Shown: one piece after another, positions 51,989 through 61,869 of the stretch
How positions within the stretch are numbered: position 1 is the first letter of the stretch
Layout of the letters: every line of letters begins with the position of its first letter
Assembly (NCBI GenBank): GCA_022402535.1
Contig: JAKRSD010000017.1
Coordinates: forward strand, 124,001-188,000
Reading direction: 5' to 3'
Source: Flavobacteriales bacterium
GTDB lineage: Bacteria > Bacteroidota > Bacteroidia > CAIKAF01
Length of the DNA stretch: 64,000 bases
Program-made: the position numbers and the translations under genes
The notes under the pieces: generated by a model
The model's database searches: none
Told to the model about the DNA's origin: nothing
The model's input: only the letters and a program-made list of their open reading frames with translations

Positions 51989-53221
51989 TTGTCACACGAA
52001 TTTTTCACCCTGCAACTGCCTAACGGAGTACATATGGTTCACATGAAGGCCAAAATGGCTTCTGCACGTTGCGGTATTCTAATAAACTCGGGGTCGCGCG
52101 ATGAAAACGGACTAAGAGGAACCGCCCACTTTTTGGAACATATGTTCTTTAAGGGCACTCAAAAGCGTAAAGCTTTTCATATTCTTTCTGTAATTGACAA
52201 TTCAGGCGGTGAACTGAATGCATATACCACCAAAGAAGAAACTTTTGTATATGCGTCCTGCCTTAAAGGCGATATGCGCAAAGCCATCGGTATCATAGCC
52301 GATGTGGTGCAAAATTCCGTATTTCCGGAAAAAGAAATTGAAAAAGAACGCGGAGTGATTCTGGATGAAATCAATTCATACAAAGACGACCCCGCCGAAG
52401 ATATTCTGGATTGTTTTGAAGAACATTGGTTTGCAGGACATGAATTGGGGTCCAACATTCTGGGAACCGTAGATGATGTTAAAAAAATCGGACGAAAAAC
52501 CATCGTAGATTTCATTGATCAATGTTATGCCAACGACCAGATTGTATTTTGCAGCGTAGGACAATTTTCTCTTGAAAAAATGGTGCAGTTGGTCTCCCCT
52601 TTTTTAAATTCGTTCCAGTTCAATGCCCAAAAGAGAGCCCGCAGTCCTTTTATATTCAACGGAAATACCTTTAACCGGATTGAAAAACGACCCATTTACG
52701 GCGCACATTGCCTGATGGGCTTTCCGGGTATTTCCAGAAATGATGAAGACCGAATTGTTTGTGGGGTACTGAATAATCTGCTGGGCGGTCCTTCCATGAA
52801 CTCCCTGCTGAGTATGACGCTTCGCGAAAAACATGGTATCTGCTACCAGATAGACAGCCAACTTCTGTCTTACATAGATACGGGTATATGGACTATTTAC
52901 CTGAATACCGATCCGGGCAAAATGGACAAAGCCGTTCAACTTACATTAGATGAGATTAAAAAACTGAGAACGCAAACGTTGAGCTCCTTAAAAGTGCATC
53001 AGGCAAAAAAACAGGTGAAAGGGAAATTGGCACTCTCCCACGAAAACCCGGGCAATATGATTCATATTATGGGGAAAAGTTATCTGCACAGAGGGTCGAT
53101 TGAAACCTTAAAAGAAATCATACACGAAGTAGATAAAATTACCCCCGAAAAGATTTTGGAAGCCGCCAACAAGTATTTGAATGCAGATAAAATGAGCAGC
53201 CTGATTCTTAGTCCTGCTTAA
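51989..53221 (+). CDS. M16 family zinc peptidase
   Basis: A 410-residue peptidase of the pitrilysin/processing-peptidase clan. The inverted zinc motif HXXEH is read in HFLEHMFFKGT at about residues 49-59, followed by SGGELNAYTTKEETFVYASC and the third zinc ligand in IEKERGVILDEINSY. The C-terminal half (GFPGISRNDEDRIVCGVLNN, LLGGPSMNSLLSMTLREKHG) is the regular inactive domain. The start is TTG at 51989 (SHEFFTLQLPNGVH), since the first ATG would remove the conserved start. No signal peptide is visible. Its stop overlaps the stop of the convergent DUF6134-like gene. Confidence 0.92.
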   Translation: MSHEFFTLQLPNGVHMVHMKAKMASARCGILINSGSRDENGLRGTAHFLEHMFFKGTQKRKAFHILSVIDNSGGELNAYTTKEETFVYASCLKGDMRKAIGIIADVVQNSVFPEKEIEKERGVILDEINSYKDDPAEDILDCFEEHWFAGHELGSNILGTVDDVKKIGRKTIVDFIDQCYANDQIVFCSVGQFSLEKMVQLVSPFLNSFQFNAQKRARSPFIFNGNTFNRIEKRPIYGAHCLMGFPGISRNDEDRIVCGVLNNLLGGPSMNSLLSMTLREKHGICYQIDSQLLSYIDTGIWTIYLNTDPGKMDKAVQLTLDEIKKLRTQTLSSLKVHQAKKQVKGKLALSHENPGNMIHIMGKSYLHRGSIETLKEIIHEVDKITPEKILEAANKYLNADKMSSLILSPA

Positions 53222-53811
53222 GACTTGGGTTTAAGCTTAACGGTGGCAATGGAAGTATGAAATTCGCCCAATTCTAATTTTCCGTTATTATACACATATA
53301 CATTACGGCTGCCGTCGGGGGTTTTATATTCGTAAGTATTGGGTTTTATCCATTTGAAGTCGGTATACTCTCCCCAGGCTTCGTTAAACATTTTCTGCTT
53401 GGAAGAAGGCTCTTTAAAATACACATGCAAAAGGCCATAATCAGCACCCGATGGGGCTTCAAATTTTCCATTTTTATGATGATGAACCTGATATTTCCCG
53501 GATGCGGATTTTGAAATTTTGCAATACTTTTCTACTACCCCATTTTCTTTATGCTCATAATACGAATCCACCATTTCTCCATTTACAAATGTGATGGTAA
53601 AACGGGTTTCGGCATCAATGTTTTTCCATAAAATTTTTGAGCTTGCTTTACTGAACAGGGTGTACATTTCAATTCCATTGGCACCTACCTTTCGCTCAGC
53701 ATCTAAATACCCGATGCTCTTTCCGAATAGTATCAAATCGAAGGACCTTTTCTGTGCATTGTTATGCAAAAAAATCAGTCCGAATACAATAAAAAACAAT
53801 GCTCTTTTCAT
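53218..53811 (-). CDS. DUF6134-like exported protein, copy 1 (last in the tandem)
   Basis: A 197-residue protein with a signal peptide (MKRALFFIVFGLIFLHNNAQ). Conserved strings shared with its two upstream neighbours are FDLILFGKSIGYLDAERKVG, KILWKNIDAETRFTITFVNG, SYYEHKENGVVEKYCKIS and EAWGEYTDFKWIKPNTYEYK, then VYVYNNGKLE. This matches a family I know as DUF6134, of unknown function. It starts 2 nt after the stop of copy 2, and its stop codon overlaps that of the M16 peptidase on the other strand. Three such genes in a row are unusual. Confidence 0.7.
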   Translation of the reverse strand: MKRALFFIVFGLIFLHNNAQKRSFDLILFGKSIGYLDAERKVGANGIEMYTLFSKASSKILWKNIDAETRFTITFVNGEMVDSYYEHKENGVVEKYCKISKSASGKYQVHHHKNGKFEAPSGADYGLLHVYFKEPSSKQKMFNEAWGEYTDFKWIKPNTYEYKTPDGSRNVYVYNNGKLELGEFHTSIATVKLKPKS

Positions 53812-53813
53812 GA

Positions 53814-54416
53814 TTAAACTTTGGGTTTCATTCTCACGGTTACGATCGAGGTATGGAATTCGGCATCTGTCATTTTACCCTGCTGAAACCGGTAAATGTA
53901 TTTGCTTCCATCCGGTGTTTTAAACTCATATTGATTTGCTCCCGATTTTTTCACTTTCACGTACTCTCCCCATCCTTCATTGAGCAAACTTGCTCCATCA
54001 GAAGGTTCGTTATAATACATCTTCAGTAAACAAAACTCGGCCATGTTTTGCACTTCAAATTTTCCCGTTTTAGAATGATGAACTGAGTATCCGCCGGCGT
54101 TCTCTTTTACTTTACAAAACTTTTCAATTTCGCCATTTTCTTTATGCTCAAAATATGATTCCTGCAGCTTTCCCGATTTAAAAACGACATGATAAGTGGT
54201 ATATGTTGAGATGGTTTTCCAAAGTATGGTTGAAGTGGCCGTACTGGTCATCGTATATACTTCAATATCTCCTTTTACTTTTTTATCCGTGACAATACTC
54301 CCTATTTTCTTACCTGCCAAAAACATGTCAAACTCCCGGGTTTGCGCCCAAGAGTTTGACAATATCAATAGAAAAAAAACGGGTAATGTTTTTTTAAGAC
54401 TCAAGAAAGAAGGCAT
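53814..54416 (-). CDS. DUF6134-like exported protein, copy 2
   Basis: A 200-residue paralogue of the neighbouring genes with its own signal peptide (MPSFLSLKKTLPVFFLLILSNSWAQ). It shares the family core: FDMFLAGKKIGSIVTDKKVK, STILWKTISTYTTYHVVFKS, SYFEHKENGEIEKFCKVKEN and NEGWGEYVKVKKSGANQYEF, with FRQQGKM-type ends. Its start codon overlaps the stop of copy 3 by one base (TAATG). Copies 1 and 2 are more alike than either is to copy 3, judging from the FEHKENG and ILWK motifs. Function unknown. Confidence 0.7.
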   Translation of the reverse strand: MPSFLSLKKTLPVFFLLILSNSWAQTREFDMFLAGKKIGSIVTDKKVKGDIEVYTMTSTATSTILWKTISTYTTYHVVFKSGKLQESYFEHKENGEIEKFCKVKENAGGYSVHHSKTGKFEVQNMAEFCLLKMYYNEPSDGASLLNEGWGEYVKVKKSGANQYEFKTPDGSKYIYRFQQGKMTDAEFHTSIVTVRMKPKV

Positions 54417-55003
54417 TATTTAACGAGCTTTACGTAAACCGTTCCTATAATTGTTTTTCTTTCCGTTTCAACCAATTCGCCGTTTTTGTATACATACACG
54501 TTTTTATCTCCGTTGGGAATTTTATACTCATACTTTCCAGAACCTAAATCGGTAAGCGGATATACTTCTCCGATTCTTTCCGTGAAGAGTTGTGTCATCC
54601 CTTTAGGCTCTGAAAAATACAATGATATTACACTGTATTTCACCTGAGTAGGATGAGTGAATTTTTTCTTCTCGTTGGTTATATTGTATTTGCTTCCATC
54701 CCAGTTAATACTGGCATAATTATCCACTTCATCATTGATTTCATTTTTACAGTAAGAGGAAACCAATATTCCATCTTTATAGGTAACATCCATTAAAACA
54801 TAATTCTTCTTGGTGCTGAATAAAACCTTAGCTTCTGATTTACTTTCAAGTTTGTATGTGGTAAAAGCCCCTTTTACGGTTTTGGTTGCCGTGAGCTCCC
54901 CTATTTTATTTCCCGATAATACCACTTCATATTTACGGGTTTGGGCATTTGCCTGAAGCATTCCAAACATGCCGACTGTAAGAAAAAATAATTTGATGTT
55001 CAT
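54416..55003 (-). CDS. DUF6134-like exported protein, copy 3 (first in the tandem)
   Basis: A 195-residue protein with signal peptide MNIKLFFLTVGMFGMLQANAQ. It keeps the family frame (YEVVLSGNKIGELTATKTVK, YVLMDVTYKDGILVSSYCKN, YNITNEKKKFTHPTQVKYSV, YEYKIPNGDKNVYVYKNGEL) but is the most divergent of the three. It begins 33 nt after the stop of the subtilase on the same strand, with no terminator between them, so the four genes are probably one transcript. Function unknown. Confidence 0.7.
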   Translation of the reverse strand: MNIKLFFLTVGMFGMLQANAQTRKYEVVLSGNKIGELTATKTVKGAFTTYKLESKSEAKVLFSTKKNYVLMDVTYKDGILVSSYCKNEINDEVDNYASINWDGSKYNITNEKKKFTHPTQVKYSVISLYFSEPKGMTQLFTERIGEVYPLTDLGSGKYEYKIPNGDKNVYVYKNGELVETERKTIIGTVYVKLVK

Positions 55004-55036
55004 AAATGTATGTTTTTGATAAAATTAAAACTTAGT

Positions 55037-56968
55037 TCACTGTTTAACAAATTTCATGCTAACAGGTTCAATATAATCCCAAATGCACAAAAAATAAATT
55101 CCTGATTTTAAATCTTCTATGCTTATAGTCTGAATAAATTCATTGTTTGAATGAATATTAAAATTCCCCGAACCCACTTCTATTCCTGCAATATTTACCA
55201 ATTTATAAGGATACATTCCCGTTTCCCATCCATGCATCATAATCTGAATGTCATGTTTTGCCGGATTAGGGAATAAATGAATCGAGCGTGTTTCTTCCGG
55301 CAATGAAGTCGTGCTTAAATAAGGTGCTCCCAAGAGAGCTTGATGGGCATTGATTCTTCCGGACCCCAATTGGGGACTCCATGTACCGTATGCCACATGG
55401 GTACTGTCGTAATTATACCCTCCTACCCGTTCGGCTGTTACTCTCATCAATGTTCTCACTTCATTAAATGTAAAATCAGGATAAAGACTTAAAATAAGAC
55501 CGGCCACTCCGGCTGCATTGGGGCATGCCGCTGAAGTGCCTCCGAACTCAAGATAATAATCGCCGTTGGAATAGCCATAGTTGCCCGACATATCGGTTGT
55601 GGTAACCTGCACACCCGGAGCTGATAAATCTAAGCCGGTTCCATAGCAACTGAAAGAAGCTCTTTTATCTTTATTGGTTGTAGCTCCCACGGAAATATTA
55701 TTAAACAATGAGGCGGGCCAAATTAATGCCGCATTTTCATTACCAGATGAGAACATCTGAATAGCTCCTTTTCCATTTCGTCCCTGAGCCCTGGCCAGAT
55801 TCAAAGCTTCCATTACCACAAATTGATCTACGGGGGCAAATGGGAGTAAATCGGGAGGAAGTCCCCAAGAATTACTTAATATATCAGCCCCTGCGGTTTG
55901 CCAGGCCCACGTAGTACCTGCTACCATAAAATCGGTCTCAGAATAGGGAATTTCATAAAGCATCGTATCTATAAATCCAGGAATAAAAATGCTGGTGTCC
56001 ACATAAAAAAACATTTTCACAGGGACTATACTGCAATCGTAAGCCACACCGGCCACTCCAATTTGGTTATTTCCCTTCGCGGCGGCAATACCGGCACAGG
56101 CCGTTCCGTGGCCGTCACTTGGGAAATTCAAATTAGGATAGCCATGGCTGTTTCCTCCCGTGGCGTCAAAACCGGGAAGTAAGTTTGGCATCAAATCCGG
56201 GTGAAGTGTATCTACACCGGAATCGAGTATTGCAATTTTTATGGATGGGTTTCCTGTAGTCAGTGTCCATGCATTTACCACATCCATATCAGCACCCGCA
56301 GTTCCGCTCCACTGCAATGCGTTTCCATTATTCTGTAACGACCATTGACGGGGAAAAAGTGAATCGTTTACGCTGTTTACAATCGGGAAAAAGGCAAAGT
56401 TTACGTCCGTAAATTCGATTTGAGGTAAATCGCTCAATAAGATAGAAGCTTCCAAAGCATTACATAAAGAGTGTTTAGAAAAACGTAAAACATATACATT
56501 AGGCAACCAGGGACTTTTGCCAATAAACGTTGCTGCAAAATCCTCTGCCAATCCGGTTAAATATTCTTCAGGATTTAAGTTATCTGAAGCGCGTAATTTA
56601 ACGTACAATTCTTCCAGCACGCCTCGTTCATTCCCTCCCGAGTCTTTCAGCCAGGGAGTAACTGAATTTATTTGCTCTTTCGTTTTCAATTCGTCAGCCG
56701 CCTTTTGAATGCCATATTCTTTTTTTACGGTCACCAGCCAGCGCCCGGGCTTCAATGGCCTTAGGGTTTGGTGGGTTTGTAGTCCTTCACAAGCAGAAAA
56801 CAAAGCCTTCATTTCTGTTTCAGTAATGGAAACATCATAACTGACCAACAACTTGTCCGTGAGAACACTTTTATATTCCGGCAGACTATACAGAGAAGGA
56901 AATGTAAGCTTTTGGGAATATGCAGCCAAAGCAAAAAGAATCCCAAACAGTGTAATAAGTTTTTTCAT
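55037..56968 (-). CDS. Subtilisin-family (S8) protease with T9SS sorting domain
   Basis: A 643-residue secreted serine protease. A signal peptide (MKKLITLFGILFALAAYSQ) is followed by a propeptide of about 200 residues and the S8 catalytic domain: Asp249 in AILDSGVDTLHPD, His287 in DGHGTACAGIAAAKGN, oxyanion Asn410 in FSSGNENA, and Ser479 in FGGTSAACPNAAGVAG. The last about 80 residues are a T9SS sorting domain (IHLFPNPAKHDIQIMMHG, LVNIAGIEVGSG, LKSGIYFLC). It is likely cotranscribed with the three DUF6134-like genes that follow. The predicted -7 element sits 5 nt before its ATG. Confidence 0.93.
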   Translation of the reverse strand: MKKLITLFGILFALAAYSQKLTFPSLYSLPEYKSVLTDKLLVSYDVSITETEMKALFSACEGLQTHQTLRPLKPGRWLVTVKKEYGIQKAADELKTKEQINSVTPWLKDSGGNERGVLEELYVKLRASDNLNPEEYLTGLAEDFAATFIGKSPWLPNVYVLRFSKHSLCNALEASILLSDLPQIEFTDVNFAFFPIVNSVNDSLFPRQWSLQNNGNALQWSGTAGADMDVVNAWTLTTGNPSIKIAILDSGVDTLHPDLMPNLLPGFDATGGNSHGYPNLNFPSDGHGTACAGIAAAKGNNQIGVAGVAYDCSIVPVKMFFYVDTSIFIPGFIDTMLYEIPYSETDFMVAGTTWAWQTAGADILSNSWGLPPDLLPFAPVDQFVVMEALNLARAQGRNGKGAIQMFSSGNENAALIWPASLFNNISVGATTNKDKRASFSCYGTGLDLSAPGVQVTTTDMSGNYGYSNGDYYLEFGGTSAACPNAAGVAGLILSLYPDFTFNEVRTLMRVTAERVGGYNYDSTHVAYGTWSPQLGSGRINAHQALLGAPYLSTTSLPEETRSIHLFPNPAKHDIQIMMHGWETGMYPYKLVNIAGIEVGSGNFNIHSNNEFIQTISIEDLKSGIYFLCIWDYIEPVSMKFVKQ

Positions 56969-56973
56969 GGAAA

Positions 56974-56981
56974 TAAAGGTA
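56974..56981 (-). promoter_or_regulatory. Predicted -7 element for the subtilase operon
   Basis: TACCTTTA on the minus strand (one mismatch to TAnnTTTG) with TTTG 21 nt upstream (57003-57006). It ends 5 nt before the ATG at 56968, so a leaderless mRNA is possible. Confidence 0.4.
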
Positions 56982-57003
56982 AAAATTCATGGCATACAAA
57001 CAC

Positions 57004-57030
57004 AAAAAAAAGGCGCCGGATTCCGACGCC
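57004..57030 (-). terminator. Intrinsic terminator of the M43 metalloprotease gene
   Basis: GGCGCCGG pairs with CCGACGCC (one mismatch) around a 3-nt loop at 57012-57030, and on the minus strand eight T follow. Confidence 0.75.
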
Positions 57031-57052
57031 TTTTCTCTTCAGCTTAATATGT

Positions 57053-59251
57053 TTATTGAACAATAATTTTTTCTGTGAAAGATTTTCCGTTCAGATCCAT
57101 ACGAACAAAATAAACACCGCCTACACCGAGTTCACTGCGGTTGAGTGTAAAATTTTGTGACCCAGATGGTAGTTCACCGGTAAATACATTGGCTACAAAA
57201 CGACCGGTGATATCATATACACCAATATTGGCTTTTGAAGCAGCCTCTGGCAACGTGAATGTAATTTGCGCATTGTCAGTTACCGGATTCGGATAAACCT
57301 TGAATTCCAAATTCTCTACAGTTGCCTCATCAATCGACACGGCAGCTGTGCTGGTAGAGATAATAATGTCATCAATAAATAAGTTATTGTTTACATCACC
57401 ACCCGAAGTAAATTCAAGTTTAAAACGCACATCAGATCCAGAGCCTGATGCACCTGAAAGGTTCACCGAAAGTTCTTTCCAAAGATTTAAATCTGTAGGA
57501 TTAAAGCTTTCAGGACTTAAGCCGCCTGATAAAATTTCAGTGCGGGTAAAGTTTTTCACGGTTGACCAGGTTGCACCACAGTTCGTAGAACGCGAAAGCG
57601 TTAAACGGTCATTTACCACAGGCATAAACATCTGAAGATTCATATCATAGTAGAACTCTTCATTTGTTCTTAGTGCGTAAGCCACTTTGAATTTAAATAC
57701 TTTGCTTCCACCCTGAATCGCATCTAAATCCAAAGGAGGAGAAATTAATGCTGAGTTATTATCACGGGTATTTCCAAAATTGTCCATTTTAATGGAGTAG
57801 AAACCGGAGTAAGCAATATTATCCGGACCGATTTTCCATTGTTTTCCATTTTCAGTCTGGTCATTTACCACAGTCCAACGACCCTGATCCCAGTATTGTC
57901 CGGATTCAAAGCCTTCATAATATCCCCAAGGTTTCGACTCAACAACGTCATTTAAGATAAAAACAACATTTTGTTTGGTACGTGTGGTAAATTCACCATT
58001 TGCGTTAGACACTTTAAGTGTTACCGAATAGGTTCCTGGATTTGCGTACGTAACCGTAGGATTTGCTACTGTACTTGTGGCAGGAGTACCTCCTTCAAAA
58101 GTCCATTCGTAAGAAGCCGGTGTTCCGTTAAATGAACCGTCTTTGAAACTTACAGATGAACCCGGACAAGTAATCGGATTTTCTGCCCAAAACTCGGCTA
58201 CAGGAATCAGATTGGTACAAGCAGGAGCGCCGTCATTTACGCCGGCAGCGATAACATTGGCTTCGGTTACCACATTTTTACGGAATGGATAGAACTCCAA
58301 TGTGGCGTTCATTCTATCTACCTGACCTTTTGTAAACATATTAGGACAATTGTAATTGTTTACATAGTCCATGTAGTTCTGATAGTTTTCACCGATTCCA
58401 TAACGTAGTAAAGAATCACGGTAATTATCAATTACGTTTTCGTAACAGGTAGCTTCTTTAATTAATGTATCGCAAGGATTAGCCCATGCAAAATTCACGT
58501 CACGGGCAATCGGAGTGTCATCCACCTGGTCATCACCACAGATTTGGTCGCCCCAAACGTGAATAAGATTCAAATGGTGACCAATTTCGTGAGCCGCCAC
58601 GGCATTGGTGGTCATGGCTTGATAAGCAATGGTAGCTCCATCTCTCAGTGCGGGAGCTGTTCCCGGAAACAGACAATATCCTAATATCTGTCCTGCAGAA
58701 GTTTCTGAAGGATCTTTGATATTACGGGTAATCCAAATATTCAGGTATTTGGCTCTATCCCAATAGGAAAGGCTTTTATGTTTTTTATCGTCATACGCAT
58801 CTTTCGATTTGTGTGGCGAATATATTCTTCGGATACCGTTGGTACAATTACCCAGTGGATCTTTGGCTGCTAAACGGAATTCAATTTTAGCATCTGTGGC
58901 AATAGTATCAAAACGCTGTGGCAATGTTCCTATGTTAGGTGCATTGCGGTTATATGCCTGATTCATTTTGGTAATCATGGTGTTGATGGTGGCATCAGAT
59001 ATGTTAGATGCTCCCCCGTCATGAATTACGTGAACCACAACGGGCATGATTCTGAGTTCCCCGCTACGGGATTCTGCCTGCTGGGCATATTGTTGCACAT
59101 AGGCATTAAATGCGGCAAAATCGGTAACAAAATCATCGTTCTCCAACGCTACATTCAGATGTGTTCCACATCCCGGATGGTGAACATGCTGAGCCGTAAC
59201 CCCTGTAAATAAGCCTCCTATTGCGGCAGCAGCTAATAAAAATCTCTTCAT
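57053..59251 (-). CDS. M43 (pappalysin-type) zinc metalloprotease with PKD and T9SS domains
   Basis: A 732-residue secreted protease. After the signal peptide (MKRFLLAAAAIGGLFTGVTAQ) comes the catalytic domain, with zinc site HEIGHHLNLIHVWGD at 221-235 (His221, Glu222, His225, His231) and downstream NYQNYMDYVNNYNCPNMFTK with the Met-turn. The family motif is HExxHxxGxxH; here the seventh position after His221 is Asn, a change seen in many relatives. Residues about 345-430 are a PKD-like domain (CPGSSVSFKDGS, YEWTFEGG, PGTYSVTLKVSN), followed by a jelly-roll-like part, and the C-terminal 75 residues are a T9SS sorting domain (VYPNPVTDNAQITFTLPEAA). Eight or more cysteines are in the mature part. 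Confidence 0.93.
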   Translation of the reverse strand: MKRFLLAAAAIGGLFTGVTAQHVHHPGCGTHLNVALENDDFVTDFAAFNAYVQQYAQQAESRSGELRIMPVVVHVIHDGGASNISDATINTMITKMNQAYNRNAPNIGTLPQRFDTIATDAKIEFRLAAKDPLGNCTNGIRRIYSPHKSKDAYDDKKHKSLSYWDRAKYLNIWITRNIKDPSETSAGQILGYCLFPGTAPALRDGATIAYQAMTTNAVAAHEIGHHLNLIHVWGDQICGDDQVDDTPIARDVNFAWANPCDTLIKEATCYENVIDNYRDSLLRYGIGENYQNYMDYVNNYNCPNMFTKGQVDRMNATLEFYPFRKNVVTEANVIAAGVNDGAPACTNLIPVAEFWAENPITCPGSSVSFKDGSFNGTPASYEWTFEGGTPATSTVANPTVTYANPGTYSVTLKVSNANGEFTTRTKQNVVFILNDVVESKPWGYYEGFESGQYWDQGRWTVVNDQTENGKQWKIGPDNIAYSGFYSIKMDNFGNTRDNNSALISPPLDLDAIQGGSKVFKFKVAYALRTNEEFYYDMNLQMFMPVVNDRLTLSRSTNCGATWSTVKNFTRTEILSGGLSPESFNPTDLNLWKELSVNLSGASGSGSDVRFKLEFTSGGDVNNNLFIDDIIISTSTAAVSIDEATVENLEFKVYPNPVTDNAQITFTLPEAASKANIGVYDITGRFVANVFTGELPSGSQNFTLNRSELGVGGVYFVRMDLNGKSFTEKIIVQ

Positions 59252-59278
59252 AACTGTTTCTTTAACAATTTTTCAAGT

Positions 59279-59308
59279 CAAAATTAATTTCTTCTTATCA
59301 TAAAACAA
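59279..59308 (-). promoter_or_regulatory. Predicted M43 metalloprotease promoter
   Basis: On the minus strand TTG (59306-59308), exactly 19 nt, then TAATTTTG (59279-59286), an exact -7 match, 27 nt before the ATG. Confidence 0.6.
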
Positions 59309-59364
59309 CTGACAAATTTTAATGTTTGTCGGAAAAGTTTCAATCGACAATAATAATACAAAAT

Positions 59365-60423
<1,059 letters not shown>

Positions 60424-60611
60424 TTTATAATTAAACTGGTAGTATTTGTAAATTTCGGGGTATAGAAATTTCATTAGTGGCATAGTGAAACATCAGGCTC
60501 TTTGGGCAATGTTTGAAGTTTGTGGACTGGCCGTTTGCATTGAAAATTTCATTTACACGCAGATAAAAACGGCATAGTCATTGAATTAAATCGATCATGT
60601 AGGTGACAAAT

Positions 60612-61031
60612 ATGAATCAATTTATCAGCATATTCCTTTATATTTTACTAAAATGCCCAACAGTGGTTACAAATCAATGTGAAAGCCGTGTAGTAGAAAG
60701 TAAATATGGAAATGGTTTTAAAATTGAGACTACTTTTTTTTACAACAACTGTGAGTTGCAATACAAAGAAACCGAATATCAAGACGAACATCGGGTAACC
60801 TATAAACTTGAAAAGACTTCTTTCCGACAAAACGGCAATAAAAGATGGGAGGCTCTTTATTTATCGCAAAATTTAAGCTCATTCACACGATACAATAATG
60901 AAGGAGATGTTAGCTTAAATAAACGATTTACTTATGATTTTTGCGGAGAACTACTTCGCATCGATATAGAACGAGGCCTTGATAAAAAATCACAAACCTT
61001 CGAAACTAACTGCCAAAACATTTACAGATAA
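60612..61031 (+). CDS. Orphan hypothetical protein
   Basis: A 139-residue ORF read from the ATG at 60612 (a GTG three codons upstream is possible). The N-terminus is hydrophobic (MNQFISIFLYILLKC) and may be a signal peptide. The remainder is charged and beta-like (GNGFKIETTFFYNNCELQYK, RFTYDFCGELLRIDIERGLD), with cysteines near residues 15, 23, 47, 111 and 135. I recognise no family. The gene and the preceding 180 nt (60424-60611), where I see no other feature, are AT-rich, and it meets lpxH tail to tail with adjoining stop codons. Confidence 0.5.
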   Translation: MNQFISIFLYILLKCPTVVTNQCESRVVESKYGNGFKIETTFFYNNCELQYKETEYQDEHRVTYKLEKTSFRQNGNKRWEALYLSQNLSSFTRYNNEGDVSLNKRFTYDFCGELLRIDIERGLDKKSQTFETNCQNIYR

Positions 61032-61793
61032 CTAATTTTCGAAATTGTGCACGTGCACTTTTTGCCCATCAAAAACGGCATAAGAAAAATGAGAAATCCA
61101 ATCGCCCAGGTTGATATACGTTGATTTTTCGTTCAGCGGAATTTTTAGCGGTAAATGCCTGTGGCCAAACACGAAATAGTCGTAGTTTTCTCCTTGTGAA
61201 ATCTGCTCTTTGCAATACACAATCAGCCATTCATTTTCTTCACCCAAGAATTTTTGATCGGCGGAATAATTGGCATCCCTGCTTTTGCCCGAAAAATAGT
61301 TCGCCAAACGGATGCCCATGTCGGGATGAATCTGCCGGAAACACCACTGGAAAAACGGGGATGTAAACACCTTTTTTATGAACTTGTATCCATGATCACC
61401 AGGACCTAATCCGTCGCCATGGCCGATGAAAAATGATTTACCGCCAAAGTTTCTTTGAATGGGCTGTTTATGAATAATCACCCCGGTTTCTTCTTCCAGG
61501 TATCCAAACATCCATAAATCATGATTTCCCGTGATAATGTGCACGGGAATGCCCGCATCACATATTTGTGCCAGTTTGCCTAATAGCCTTACAAAACCTT
61601 TTGGAACCACCTTTTTGTATTCAAACCAAAAGTCAAAAATATCGCCCAGTAAGTAAATTTCTTCGGAGTCTGCAGCCCGTTCATCCAACCATTTCACCAA
61701 CAATTCTTCACGTTGGCGGCTTGTTTTGGAATCAGGCACACCCAGATGAAAATCAGAGGCAAAAGCAGCTTTGTATGGTTTGGTTGCCGTCAT
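61032..61793 (-). CDS. lpxH: UDP-2,3-diacylglucosamine diphosphatase LpxH-like
   Basis: LpxH hydrolyses UDP-2,3-diacylglucosamine to lipid X and UMP in lipid A synthesis. The start is the ATG at 61793 (MTATKPYKAAFASDFHLGVP), giving 253 residues; the earlier frame to 61877 overlaps the divergent hddA start and adds nothing family-like. The metallophosphoesterase motifs are complete: ASDFHLG, YLLGDIFDFWFEYK, ITGNHDLWMFGYL, IGHGDGLGPGDHG and FVFGHRHLPLKI. It is divergent from a heptose kinase gene, so two LPS-type genes share a 76-nt region. Confidence 0.88.
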   Translation of the reverse strand: MTATKPYKAAFASDFHLGVPDSKTSRQREELLVKWLDERAADSEEIYLLGDIFDFWFEYKKVVPKGFVRLLGKLAQICDAGIPVHIITGNHDLWMFGYLEEETGVIIHKQPIQRNFGGKSFFIGHGDGLGPGDHGYKFIKKVFTSPFFQWCFRQIHPDMGIRLANYFSGKSRDANYSADQKFLGEENEWLIVYCKEQISQGENYDYFVFGHRHLPLKIPLNEKSTYINLGDWISHFSYAVFDGQKVHVHNFEN

Positions 61794-61869
61794 ATTCGGG
61801 AGGGCAATATTATGCAAATCCTCAAAATACCGTTGTTTTTTGCTTTTTTTGTTCTCTGAATTCAGCAAA

